Shown here: in pieces, positions 47,188 to 58,225 of the stretch
How positions within the stretch are numbered: the stretch's first letter is position 1
Layout: each line of letters begins with the position of its first letter
DNA from: Isoetes taiwanensis
Lineage: Eukaryota > Streptophyta > Lycopodiopsida > Isoetales > Isoetaceae
Reading direction: 5' to 3'
Assembly (NCBI GenBank): GCA_021234155.1
Contig: JAJEKV010000041.1
Span: 10,437,018-10,501,017, forward strand
DNA: 64,000 nt
Notes under the pieces: generated by a model
The model's input: the letters and a program-made list of their open reading frames with translations, nothing else
Told to the model about the DNA's origin: nothing
Databases searched by the model: none
Program-made: the position numbers and the translations under genes

Positions 47188-47377
47188 ATTCATGATGGCA
47201 TGCATGTGCATAGTGATTTCTACTCTCAACATGGCAGCTTCAATATCGAGCCAGGAGATAAAGATGACATGAACAAGTGCAAAGCTGTTTTAATTGCACG
47301 TACCTTGGGAGGTGGAGATGATCTATATCAACCTATTGGATGGAACAATGCATCTCTTTCAAAGATGACCTTTGATT
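47188..47377 (+). CDS. Exon-like segment, unknown protein
   Basis: Starts after a TTTGGCAG acceptor, stays open for 63 codons and ends at GATT|GTAAGA. It encodes IHDGMHVHSDFYSQHGSFNI, then CKAVLIARTLGGGDDLYQPI and GWNNASLSKM. Composition and splice borders look genuine. I do not recognise the family. Nearby exon-like segments do not join to it in phase, so this may be a gene fragment, possibly captured by the Helitron whose 3' end lies at 52961. Confidence 0.4.
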
Positions 47378-48901
47378 GTAAGAATGAACACTTTTTATTA
47401 GCTTTTGTGCACGCCTCTGACTTTGATTTTCTTATACGGGTTTGTTTTGTAGCTTTTTAGGATGAAACATGATTTATACCAAAAGCTTTGAAGTTGGGAA
47501 CAGGACTGTTGGCATTTGAAAATTTGTGATTGTTGAAAACCTTCGAGCGAAAACGGAATGGAAAGGTTCTAACGGTAGCCTCCTTTTAGAGGATATCAAA
47601 ATTCCAATGCCATGCTATTGTGCTAATACTTTCTTGCATGTCAACAAACTTGTATTGGGACACATACCTGAATCAAAGGCTTTTCTGGTGAAATAATATA
47701 ATATTCGCATGATTTATGCAGGAACAATAACATTGCTATATTAATAATTTTAAGCTCCGCATTAGTCCATTTAATAGAAAAGCATACATTAATTTATGCT
47801 TACCTGCATTCTAGTGCATAGCTAGTGTTTGGCATATTTTTCCTTCAGCATCCTTGCCAAGTTGGGTGCAGATAGGGATGTGGGTGTGCTAATGTTTAGT
47901 ATCCAATGGGATATGAGGACTACAGTACTCCTCTTGAAGTTGTTAATTTGGCCCTGATTCAGCATATGCATATTAAACGAGAGGATCTAATAGTAAACAA
48001 CCTGTTTGCTATATACAATGCACAACATCTCAAGATAGTCACTTCTACCTGCCATTACAAAAATAAAGGCTATGCAAGTCTTTGATAGCAGAGGGAGTTG
48101 ACCCTTAGATATAGAAGGGCACGTTGAGAGCTGTTCTTCCAAGTGGTGCTTCCACTCGAATGTAAGTTGTATTATCAACTCTTTTAATTTGGGATTTTCC
48201 GGTATGGTGGAAAACTTTTTTGGATTTTTTTTTAGCATCATTTCCAATGGTTGTTGGTATTTCGGCTGCTGGGAACTATTTCCGGGCTCCAAAAATCGCT
48301 ACATTTCTTATGGTATGATTTTAAGCAGGGGTTTTTTTTGAAGCCCCGACATTTTTTTCTTGGTCATCCTTATCTCACCTTGCTGCATCATTGTAAATTC
48401 AATTTCAAGAAAAAGGTTTTGGGGTTTCGGCAACTCCATATCCGGCCTGCTCCTATCCTACCTGCTCGATGATTGCCGAATTTCGAGAAGCAGCAGTAGT
48501 TATTGTTGTATGTTTCTTGCGATGTCTTCACTCTTTGTAAAAGCAGTAGTAGTTATTGTTGTTATGTTCCTTGCTTGATGTTCACTCTTAAGTGTTTATG
48601 TTTTAATTTTTGCTGCTATCAACACAATATCGAATGTAATATGTGCCCAAAGCTAGAATAGACTGCTACTCCCACAGGCCATATGATTTAATTCTGTTGT
48701 ATTTTCATTCTGTTGTATTTTCTGAATTCTTTGTTTTAAGTAGATGGTTTTGGATATTGCGGCCACATGCACATCTATGTAAGTCATTTTCATTTTGTAA
48801 ATGCTTTGCTTTATGCAGATTAACCTCCTCGGGTTCTAAGGTGTCTATCATCATCACATGTAATTCTGCAATAGGGAGTTTTTGATTCTATCATTCGGCA
48901 G

Positions 48902-49017
48902 CTATATCCAAAGATCACCTTCATCGCCTCAGGCTCCACGGGTTCTTCCATGGATCTACAACACTGATGGGGCATTGTGGCTTTGGAGGATGCATGAGAT
49001 AGGCCCCTGTGGCAATG
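48902..49017 (+). CDS. Exon-like segment, unknown protein
   Basis: Lies between a TTCGGCAG acceptor and an AATG|GTAAGA donor. The best frame encodes SPSSPQAPRVLPWIYNTDGA and LWLWRMHEIGPCGNG. It has the same strand and style as the other exon-like segments between 47 and 52.8 kb. No family was recognised and the phase does not join simply to its neighbours. Confidence 0.4.
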
Positions 49018-49594
49018 GTAAGAGTCTTGCATTTTATTTCTTATTGGGATCATCTTTTGCTAAACGTTCTCTAAAGAAAGCCAAGTTGTGTTTTATAGAT
49101 CTATTATTTTTATCTTGAAGGAACCTCTAGCTCTGTAAGGCCCAATGCAGGAGCCTATATAGCTAGATCCTAAATATTGAGCTTATATAGAAAAGGTGAA
49201 AATCATTTTTGAAGTAGTCGGATTCGTTGCATGCATGTCTCTTTGACATTCAGTATTCTTCTGGTTGCAATAGCCTCTCTGTTTGACATTGGTTGAGGAC
49301 TGATTTAAACTTTGTGCTTGCTATAATTTGCTCCTAATAGATATCCACAACCTGGTACGTGCAGAAACGTAATTGCATATTTTTTTGCATGTTTTCTCAA
49401 GCTCTTTGTCAAATGTCTGTGCTTTAATATGTATTCATTGCTTTTATCACTCTCATCTGTCACATGGTTTTCTACATTTTCCTTAACTTGCAAGCAAGCA
49501 GTGGCAAGGAGGTATACAAATGACATCTGTCTTCTAATTTCTTATTTTTATGCGTCTATCTTATCATAATTGGAATTAATGCTAAATGTTGCAG

Positions 49595-49862
49595 GGATAC
49601 ATGGCTTATTCTGGAGGCACATTTATTGGACAAGTTTATGTGGCATACTCCTTTTTAAAAAGTAAAATCTTAGCTTTATTTGTACGGGACATATATGATC
49701 AGTTTGTAGAGTTGAGGATTTAGAGAGCCCAGCAGACATCATTAAGTCTATATGGTGCTTTCTTACATAATTGCAAATATCTGGAGCTCTTGAGAACTCA
49801 ATGGAGCACTACACATTGCCATCAGATGCAATAGAACTTAGTTTCTCATGTTATTTCTCCAG
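49595..49862 (+). pseudogene. Duplicated exon-like segment, copy 1 (stops)
   Basis: Follows a GTTGCAG acceptor and ends at CCAG|GTGAGT. It encodes GYMAYSGGTFIGQVYVAYSF and VRDIYDQFVELRI, then a TAG where copy 2 has CAG, and a second stop (TAG for TAC) before NLVSHVISP. The two stops make it a dead copy. Confidence 0.6.
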
Positions 49863-50214
49863 GTGAGTTTTCTCTTAGCTTTCTTACTATGTAAACTTTT
49901 TACATAGACCTCACTGCAAGAGCTAAAGATTGCTATTAATCAGTAGGTAAAGTTTATCTCCACGTAAGATTAGTGCTATACTGATTCTCAATTTTCAAGT
50001 TTCTCATATGTGCATGTTATCATACTGCCAACCTAGAAAGTTTCATTTACTGATTCAGAAGAAAGTTAATGTCCTCTGAAGTAAGATGAATGTTGCATCC
50101 TAAGAATGAGCATGGCGAACCTGACATTTCTATATTCAATGCCTTTTTGTGCTTTGCAGATAACAAACAGCTCCTACAATGTGGGTTTTGTGGAATTGAT
50201 GCTAAATGTTGCAG

Positions 50215-50482
50215 GGATACATGGCTTATTCTGGAGGCACATTTATTGGACAAGTTTATGTGGCATACCCCTTTTTAAAAAGTAAAATCTCAGCTTTATT
50301 TGTACGGGACATATATGATCAGTTTGTAGAGTTGAGGATTCAGAGAGCCCAGCAGACATCATTAAGTCTATATGGCGCTTTCTTACAGAATTGCAAATAT
50401 CTGGAGCTCTTGAGAACTCAATGGAGCACTACACATGGCCATCAGATGCAATACAACTTAGTTTCTCATGTTATTTCTCCAG
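50215..50482 (+). CDS. Duplicated exon-like segment, copy 2 (open)
   Basis: This has the same borders as copy 1 (GTTGCAG acceptor, CCAG|GTAAGT donor) but is open throughout its 89 codons: GYMAYSGGTFIGQVYVAYPF, then VRDIYDQFVELRIQRAQQTS and YLELLRTQWSTTHGH. Family not recognised. An open copy next to a broken one suggests that coding constraint acted on only one, or that the stops are recent. Confidence 0.45.
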
Positions 50483-51176
50483 GTAAGTTTTCTCTTAGCT
50501 TTCTTACTGTGTAAACTTTTTACATAGACCTCACTGCAAGAGCTAAAGATTGCTATTAATCAGCAGGTAAGGTTTATCTCCATGTAAGATTAGTGCTATA
50601 CTGATTCTCAATTTTCAAGTTTCTCATATGTGCATGTCATCGTACTGCCAACCTAGAAAATTTTGATTTACTGATTCAGAAGAAAGTTGATGTCTTCTGA
50701 AGTAAGGTGAATGTTGCATCCGAAGAATGAGCATGGCGAATCTGATATTTCTATATTCAATGCCTTTTTGTGCTTTGCATATAACAAACAACTCCTACAA
50801 TGTGTGTTTTGTGGCAAATAACATTGGTGAGCATTTGAGGTATTCTTCATCATGATTGACCTTAACTATGTTGCCCGTGTTGCACGCTTTTGGAAACAAC
50901 AATTCTTATATACTTCTCATTATGCCAATTCCAAACCAATGTGTGCATTTAAACGTGTTGCAACAGTCTAGATCCTTCAGTTTAGTTGTGTTCGTCTTTG
51001 GTAAGACCACTTTGAATTCTATTTTGTCTGCTCTCTGTATTATAGAATTCAATGATAATTTATGATGACACCTAGCATATTCTATAGATGCTATAGATGT
51101 AGTGTCTATAGATATGCATGTTGAAGAAATAAAAAGCGAGCTGTGGAATTTCTCAGCTTATCTTATTATTGTCTAT

Positions 51177-51735
51177 CCAGAGCATTGAATATAGCAATTG
51201 CTTTGCACAAATGCCATTGTTGTGTGATGCACAAGAGCTTCAGTATGAAAAATACAGAAACCATGTTTAAATTTTTACAAGCCATGATCTTTTACTTGCA
51301 CATATCTTTATTCAACAAAAACCAAATCCTTACATCTCCCGAAGCTTTCCATATATAATTTTGTATTTCAAATCAAGAGTTGGATTTTCTTTTGGATGTC
51401 TATTGTAGGTTCAAAAAAGTGTTATGACATTGTGGCATTACGTTAACAAAATATGAACATGATCTTAGCACAAAGTATATCCATGTTTTTAGATCTTGAA
51501 CATATGTGAGCACAAAGTTTGAAGTATATTTCAAAATTTCAAGGATCCAGAGCATTGAATATAGCAATTGCTTTGCACAAATGCCATTGTTGTGTTATGC
51601 ACAAGAACTTGACTGTAAAGTGCATAAACCATATTTTTGAACATGATCTTAGCACAAAGTTGGGATATCTATGTTTTTAGATCTTGAACATATGTAAGCA
51701 CAAAATTGGAAGTATATTTCAAATTTCCAAGTTCA
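51177..51735 (+). repeat. Partial interleaved direct repeats
   Basis: A block starting agcattgaatatagcaattg occurs at about 51181 and 51550 (about 369 apart). A second block starting aacatgatcttagcacaaag occurs at about 51454 and 51639 (about 185 apart). The pattern suggests successive slippage or template switching. No coding content. Confidence 0.75.
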
Positions 51736-51779
51736 AGTATGCTTAGCAATTGTTATTGTTATGTCGTCTTTGCGTCTTC

Positions 51780-52100
51780 TAGAATTCCCATCTACTGTTA
51801 AAGGGAAGTGCAAAAAGTGCTATTGAGTATCTATGCGAAGCCTATATGCCCCATGCATGGCAGTATGCGCCATGCATGGCATTATGTTACGTGGTTTTTG
51901 CATCTTCCAACATCTATTGCTAAAGGGAAGTGCAAAAAGTGCTACCACATATATTCCTTTCTTAAAGGCAGTACAACTAGAATTCCCGTCTATTGTTAAA
52001 GGAAAGTGGCTTCCTTTCATAAAGGCAGATAACAACTTATGCACGAGTAGGGAATGCAAAGCATGCTATTCCTTTCTTAAAGACACAATACAACTATTAC
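51780..52100 (+). repeat. Short-unit repeats (aagggaagtgcaaaaagtgc)
   Basis: The unit ctattgttaaagggaagtgc with the following aaaaagtgcta recurs at about 51795, 51912 and, diverged, 51990. The block tattcctttcttaaag recurs at about 51952 and 52069. The array is degenerate and gives no stable ORF. Confidence 0.6.
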
Positions 52101-52523
52101 ACATGCCATTGATTGCTTGCACATATTAAGAGGCATCATGATTGTCATCTATAGCCATGCCTTTCAATTATAACCATCTGTTGAATCCTAACCATATCTT
52201 CAATCCATGTGTTTTCCATTTCCATGTGTATGCATATTAGATTTATTCCAACATCATAGCTACTTTTAATGATTTGGTGTTCCCATCAGCAACGCATTTC
52301 TCCTCCAAATTTTACACCGGCTCTTCACAATCAACCCATGTTGAGTAGGGGTAGCAAACTATTGCTAAGAGATGCGAATCACTATAATTCGCCTTTAAGG
52401 AGGCGGAATATCACTACTTTTACAGACGAGACGCGCGCTCTTATTTTTGTATATGCTCTCTACAAGTTGGTATGATCCTCTTTTTCGAGCTTCCATGGTG
52501 AATGTTCCATATTTCATCCAATC

Positions 52524-52757
52524 ATGGGCTTTAATGCTTATATCAATTGTTTGGACTATGGGAATCTGTCTTACAATGTTCCAAACTCATCCTTCAAGAT
52601 CGACGCTAGAAAAAATTCACTATCACCGCATATACAATTTTCGCATTGGGTGGAATGTCAAATTCAAATATATGGTAGTCAACCCCAAGCTCCTTATTTT
52701 TTGAATGACGCCATTGCATGGCCCTTGGGCAAAAAGTATTGTTGTTACAAAAAATAG
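52524..52757 (+). CDS. ORF of unknown function near Helitron end
   Basis: An ATG-to-stop ORF of 77 codons with a coding-like C-terminal part (FSHWVECQIQIYGSQPQAPY, then FLNDAIAWPLGKKYCC). It lies about 200 bases upstream of the Helitron 3' terminus. No family was recognised. It could be the last exon of a captured gene fragment or chance. Confidence 0.25.
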   Translation: MGFNAYINCLDYGNLSYNVPNSSFKIDARKNSLSPHIQFSHWVECQIQIYGSQPQAPYFLNDAIAWPLGKKYCCYKK

Positions 52758-52932
52758 ATTTTAATGGCTACATTCTCAAGATGGAGCTTTATGCACTAAT
52801 TGCACAGACTCAACTTCAAGTCGTCATGCATACAATCTAATATCATCCCATTTTCTTTTTTCTTTCAAATTTAGCAAGGTGTTGTATAGATGTCCACAAC
52901 TTCATGACTATCTAAAATCTAATCGTATATAT

Positions 52933-52961
52933 GCCCGGCAACGCCGGGCACCCGTTACTAG
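52933..52961 (+). mobile_element. Helitron 3' terminus
   Basis: The sequence GCCCGGCAACGCCGGGC forms a perfect 7-bp stem with a 3-base loop; eight bases later the sequence is CTAG, followed by T. This is the standard Helitron 3' end: a GC-rich hairpin about 10 bases before CTRR, inserted before T. The element body lies upstream. Its 5' TC end was not identified, so its length is unknown; it might include the exon-like segments from about 47 kb onward. No Rep/helicase ORF was seen, so it would be non-autonomous. Confidence 0.75.
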
Positions 52962-53096
52962 TTGCTATAAAAATGGTTTAAAGGCATTTGTTCCCTTTAA
53001 TCTCTCTTTACTAAAATCAAGCATGCTGGATTCTTTCACTAAATTATAGTTTGTGCACCTTCTGCATTCTACTCCTAGGCTAGTATAGCCAGAATC

Positions 53097-53444
53097 TGTG
53101 ACGTTCCACGTATTTATATGCCTTTTGGGTATAAATATATGACACATCACTATGAATAATTAACGGTGCATTAATTATTTATAAGCTAATGGTAGCTATG
53201 TTAATCATTAATTATTAAGGTGGAAACCTAACCCTAAACCCTCATTCGAATTTAGGGCTTAACCTAATATTAAAAAGGGTTAAAATATTAAATTAGTTAA
53301 TAATAACCAATCTAGCGTTGCCATCTGGCCCCAATCGATCGGGCAAAGTAGGCTTGCTAATTTGAAACACCCAACCCCAATTTGCCCCAATTCGAATGAC
53401 CATTGCTGGGTCTTGCAGGATATACATCTTTGATCCTTTGTATA
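53097..53444 (-). repeat. Putative gypsy LTR region
   Basis: This region follows the RNase H end of the minus-strand gypsy relic. Its outer edge reads TGTGACGTTCC on the plus strand (CGTCACA on the minus strand), the kind of terminus seen at 62850 next to the other gypsy relic. An imperfect palindrome (gtatttatatgcc / ggtataaatatatg) sits just inside. A short telomere-like run, CCTAACCCTAAACCC, occurs near 53228-53242. The inner LTR border is not defined. Confidence 0.35.
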
Positions 53445-55165
53445 AGATCACTTGCCAAAGTTGTTAAAAGTATTTATATGCTTAACCCTTGATAACGCAT
53501 CAACAACTAGATTATTCTTGCCAGGCGTATGCTCAACGAAGAAATGAAACTCGTGGAGGAAGTCTAGCCACCTAGCCTGTCTCGGGCTAATCTCGGCTTG
53601 ACTTTGCAAGAACCTTAATGGTTTATGGTCTGTATAGACGATAAACTTTCGTGGCTCTTTGTTCGTCCCACTATGCAAGTAGTGCCTCCAAGTTTTTAAC
53701 GCATGCACAATGGCTAACAATTCTTGCTCATAGGTTTTTTAATTCCTTTCAACATGACTTAGTTTTTTACTTTCATAAGCCACAACGTGTCCTTGCTACA
53801 TTAATACCGCCCCCAATGCTTGCCCACAAGCGTGAGTATAGACCTCGAATGCCTCATTCAAGTCTGGCACCTTCAACACAGGACTGCTAATCAAGCATGT
53901 CCTTAATGCATCGAAAAGCCTCTTGCTGCCCCTTCCCCCCCCCCAAGACGAAATCGTGATCTTTTTTCAAAAGACCAGTGAGGGCAGCTACCACTTTGGA
54001 GAACATTGGTACAAAATTCTGATAGTATGTTGCTAACCCCAAAAAACTCCGCAATTCCGAAACGTTTTCTGGTGGACGCCATTGTTGTACTACTTGTACC
54101 TTGGCGGGATCTGGCGACACGCCTTCACCGGAAAGGATATATTCCAAATAGGCCACTCACTGCTTAAAGAAGTCACATTTGGAGATCTTTGCATAGAGTT
54201 TGTGTTCTCGCAAAATTCGAAGCACTTGTTCCAAGTGAGCGAAATGTTCTTCAATAGTTTGGGAGTAGATGAGAGTATCATCTAAAAATACCTCTACAAA
54301 CTTGTCCAAATGCTCAAAGAATATCTGATTCATTAATCGCATAAACGTTGCGAGAGCATTTGTAAGACCAAAGGGCATAACCAGAAACTCATAATGGCCT
54401 TGATGAGTTCTGAATGCAGTTTTAATTTCGTCCCCTTCCCGAATCTTAATCTGATGATATCCGCTTCGGAGGTTTATCTTGGTGAACCATTTTGCTCCCC
54501 CAAGATGATCCAGAATATCATCGGCTCTAGGTAAAGGATATATATCCTTTATAGTTGCTTTGTTAAGTGCCCGGTAATCTATGCACATCTTAACGAGCAA
54601 CAGGAGACTCGCAAAAGGTGATTTACTTGGGCGTACAAAACCTTTGCTTAATAACTCTTTCACTTGCTTTTTAACCTCTTCAAGCTCTAGAGGACTTAAT
54701 CGGTAGGGAGCACGTGCCATGGGCTTAACCCCAGGTTCAAGCTCAATTTTGTGCTCTACACCCCACGAGGGTGGTGGCCCCTCGTGTAACTCTTCTGGAA
54801 ACACATCACCGAAAGTATTCAAAAGGCCTTTCACTCTTTGATCTACTTCGGAATTTACCCCAGTGTTAACCACTAACAAGTTACGCGATTTAACAAAAAA
54901 TCATTTAAGGAACCAGTTACACGATTTAACAAAAAATCATTATTCCTTAAATACATTAAAGAAAGAGCATTTGTATTAACTTTGAAAACCTTTTTAGCCT
55001 GAGTGGCTGAGATGAGTCTACTAGACTCTACATGCGGTAAACCTTGAACACTAACTACTTCACTTGACGACAGATTGAAAATCAAGGTGTGTATTGGCCA
55101 TAGAATTCATGCCTAGAATGACATCATAACGCTTCAACTATAATATCTAGGCAAAGTTGTTGGTA
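53445..55165 (-). mobile_element. Ty3/gypsy relic (PR end, RT, RNase H; no integrase)
   Basis: On the minus strand there is RYDVILGMNSMANTHLDFQS (protease C-terminus, near 55150), then a 240-codon RT frame (54879-54157) with ‘[19 protein letters not shown]’, ‘[19 protein letters not shown]’, [20 protein letters not shown] and [17 protein letters not shown], where FLDD stands for the usual (F/Y)xDD. An in-frame deletion of about eight residues removed the KKDGKxR part before [10 protein letters not shown]. RNase H has YTDHKPLRFLQSQAEISPRQ and ends with HTPGKNNLVVDALSR. Stops divide the frame. Integrase, gag and most of protease are missing. A 36-bp tandem repeat (54880-54905 and 54916-54941) duplicated 12 codons. 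Confidence 0.92.
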
Positions 55166-56690
55166 TTAGTGCATTGCATTGCATCCAAATTTCGATGCTA
55201 CAAAAGTAAAACTGGTGTCTTATTCCAGAGCTTTTATTGAACCAAGAGCAATTTTCATCCTTGCATTCCATGAAAGACTGTCTATTATCTTTTACAGAAT
55301 GCAACATCTACAGTGTTCCTTTGGAAATACTCATACAACAAGTAATATTCTTCATTATCACAACAAAAACCATTCAATTGAGGAATATTGATGTGATGCA
55401 ATTAGAAAATGTTTCAAATAATTGTTTGAAATGCCATCTTCCATGATCAGTAAAAATGACATACGAGTCTTTATCTTGTTTATTGCCTGGACCTCTGGTA
55501 ATAAACATGCTTGTCACAAAAGAAAGGCTAAAAGATCAAATTTTGTAGAAGATGAAATTACTCGACATTTTGGGAACTTCTATAAAAAATAATCAGTCGA
55601 CATTGAACCCCTTTGAATCCCTATACATGATTTGCCTAAAGCATTTAAGTTGATGCCTTGTAGAATGGAACTCTGGCAAAAACTCCCCCTTCCCGAATGA
55701 GTTGGATCATAAAAATCAATATTGTCGATTACTACGTGCTTGTTTACAAATTATGAACTGACACCAAGTTGGATGTCACACAAATCCAACCCTATAAGGG
55801 CACTATAGTATTTCTAGGCTACCCAAGAATTTTCGACAATTCCATTCATAGCATATGGATCTTTTCTGAAGGGAAAGTTATAGGAATGCCCTTACATTTT
55901 CAAGAGTTTATAAAAATGGCCCTATACTTTCTTAATCTATTAAATGCCTCTTATGTTATTTCTATGCTCCATATTTTCGGCATGAAGTCCAAAAGACGAT
56001 TCCTATGCAATTTATGAAAATGATTATAGAGATCAATCTCCATATAAAAACTTGAGAGCCCGTTTCAAAGGTTTAATCCATATTTTGAAGAACTACAATG
56101 CCTATTTCTGGATAAAGTTCCCAAAAGATCATTTTCCATCCGGTTTTGAAGGTGGAGGGAGATTTTTTTATTGGTAGGACCCTTTTTTTTCTGAAGGTCC
56201 CAATTTAGGTCCTTTTTTTTGTGGCCTTCTTATTCCGGCCCGATGGATTGGGGCCGATAAACGGCTGTCCAGTTTTGGCGAGGAGGATAGGGCGATGAAC
56301 TGGCCGCCGGATGAGGCTCCAGCATGCTTGTTTCTGTTTTTGAGCACTGGTCACTTCTGTTTCAGACGCAACGTATGCTTGCTTTGGGTTTTGGACTGAC
56401 CGCAAACCCTACGTGCTTCAGATGCTATTATGCCTGCCGGATTCGACTGCATATTCAAACCTTGGGCGGCTGTTCTTGGTGTCAGAAATAAGTTTAGATT
56501 CAGGACTTCAATTTTGAACGGGGCAGTCTCGATTGCTGGAAGCGATGGTGTTGTGTTGTTTCTGAGCCCTCAGTAGTCATTATCTCCAATTGTCTAGTAT
56601 CATCATTACTGCAAAGGTTTTTCCCTTGAAAACCTTTTGAGGCAGGGGTTTTTTAATCCTAGTAGTAATGATTGTACTAGCCCATTGTAT
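55166..56690. other. No gene recognised
   Basis: AT-rich sequence with short ORFs (for example 55769-56017 +). No motif was found. The plus strand from 56140 to 56620 is richer in G+C but yields no supported exon. Confidence 0.3.
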
Positions 56691-56691
56691 G

Positions 56692-56748
56692 GGTCCCATG
56701 ACCTATTGGTCTCCGTGGACGTTAAAAAAATCTATTCTATTTTATCAT
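56692..56748 (+). mobile_element. LINE 3' end with (ATTCT)-type tail
   Basis: The sequence gggtcccatgacctattggt followed by ctccgtggacgttaaaaaaa and tctattctatttt fits the tail plan of the LINEs at 38.6 and 39.1 kb: a gacc...ggtc stem-loop, then gtagac/gtggac, then a taaa element and a simple tail. The loop and tail sequences differ. LINE coding sequence upstream was not recognised. Confidence 0.55.
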
Positions 56749-56794
56749 TAAATCAGATGTTTGCATGCTTTTTATGTGTAACTGGTTGGTATTA

Positions 56795-56813
56795 CCGGGG
56801 TTCGACTCCCCGG
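56795..56813 (+). other. tRNA T-arm-like / B-box element
   Basis: The sequence CCGGGGTTCGACTCCCCGG is a perfect T-arm with a TTCGACT loop and contains a consensus polymerase III B box (GGTTCGANTCC). No matching acceptor strand or anticodon arm is present at the right distance upstream, so it is not a complete tRNA gene. It may be a tRNA fragment or the remnant of a tRNA-derived SINE. Confidence 0.5.
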
Positions 56814-56829
56814 CCAGGAAATCTTCTGT

Positions 56830-58225
56830 ATAGCTGGTTGGTCCGTTTGTTTGTTGCTGCAGTTTCTTATTTCGGATGTCGTCCCAAATTTGTGTACACT
56901 TGATTCTGTTGTTTCTTCTATCTCCGGATGTTTGTTGCTTCACCAGAGGTTTTCAGGTTGAGGTTTGGGCCATTCGAATGCCCGTACTTTGTGTATTTAT
57001 TCGTACTTAACAAATTCAATGGTTTATAATCCAATGGTTTAGCAAAAAAAAAAAAATTAAATAATAAGGTATGGGTTAGAGATAAGGTATGGGTCGCCTA
57101 TTTCTGGATTTAGTATCTATTGGCAGGAGGAGTCCAATCTTGCTTGTATATGGAATCTTGCGTATACAGGAAACGTAGGGTCATTTACGAGGGCATTCTT
57201 CATAGTTTCCATAAAACGTATGGGTATTTATAAAATTCCCTTTTTTATATTTCGGTTTTCCTCCATGATTCTTTCATTTTTAGCAGGGTTGCCTAACCCC
57301 CCTGCCCAATTTCCTGCATTCTTAGCTATGCCACGTGTCGTGCCACGTCAGCTGTTTTTAATCTCAACCGTTAAATCTAATAATTTATGAATCGACGGTT
57401 ATGAAAAATAGAAAACCCAGTAATTCCTTCCGCATGTCGTGGCCCTAACCATTCCGACCCAGGCATTCCGACCCAGGCATGTTGCCTTCAAATCCTTCCA
57501 ATCTGGCAAGCTAGAATCCTTCCTTCGACCCCCCGGAATGGCAAGTTCGTCTCACCATTATCAGCCTCAACACAAGGGCTTTAACCACGTTTGCACTTCG
57601 CAACTGTCCTTTACCCATTTCCCTCGCTCTTTGCCAGATTTATTTTGAACACATGTCATCTTCTCCGCACTTGGGCGCCCCAGATCAACAACAAATGCCT
57701 GCTAATCCGTCTACAAAAGTCCGACCTCGAGCTCTTTACATCCAGTATTTTTTCTTTTTTCTCTTCGGCTCTCCTGAAAGATGTCTAAATATCGAATCTT
57801 CCGTAAGAACTCACTGGTTTAGGATTTTCAAGCTCCTTCTTGCAAATGCTCATATAAATGTTTGCTTTATTGCTTTGTGAAGAGCTCTTTATTACAAATG
57901 CTCTTTAAAAGTGAGATGCCCATTTATCTTTTGAAAGATCCAGCTCATTCATGTTTGAAAGATCCGTAATAAGCTTTCTCTTTTAAAGCTTACATGGTCA
58001 TGGTGATCTTTTGAAGATCAAGGGAAGCTTTTTATGGCCTCAAGTCACGAGCTTGTCATCTTTAAGCCCATTAAAGCTTTTCTACTTCCCTACTAGTATA
58101 GAAAGGTGTTTATGCCCTAAATGGCTGCTTGTGGCTTGGGTGCCAAGCTTAGGATTTTCGACATTGTCATTGAGCATTAGACAGGCCCCTTCACAATACA
58201 GCACCTTGGATTTTCTAGTTCATGC
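56830..58225. other. No gene recognised
   Basis: Contains an A run at about 57043-57054 and several short ORFs, none with a recognised motif. The plus-strand ORFs at 57439-57880 might belong to the upstream part of the kinase relic, but nothing confirms that. Confidence 0.3.

Larger units (their letters stand above)
49571..50815 (+). repeat. Tandem duplication of about 620 bp
   Basis: Two direct copies (about 49571-50190 and 50191-50815) start tggaatt(a/g)atgctaaatg and match along their whole length with few substitutions. Each copy contains one exon-like segment with splice borders. Divergence is low, a few per cent by eye. Confidence 0.9.

Noticed and set aside
48820-49053. Minus-strand ORF of 77 codons
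   Set aside because: The plus strand here has proper splice borders and a better open exon-like frame; the minus ORF is its shadow.
53228-53242. Interstitial telomere array
   Set aside because: Only about two CCCTAAA-like units are present, too few to be more than chance in AT-rich DNA.
53445-55165. Endogenous pararetrovirus (caulimovirid) instead of a gypsy element
   Set aside because: RT and RNase H match plant Ty3/gypsy in motif detail ([26 protein letters not shown]). No movement-protein or coat-protein motif was seen nearby.
56730-56820. Complete tRNA gene
   Set aside because: Only the T-arm is convincing. No 5' acceptor strand pairing with the bases after the T-arm and no anticodon arm at the right distance were found.
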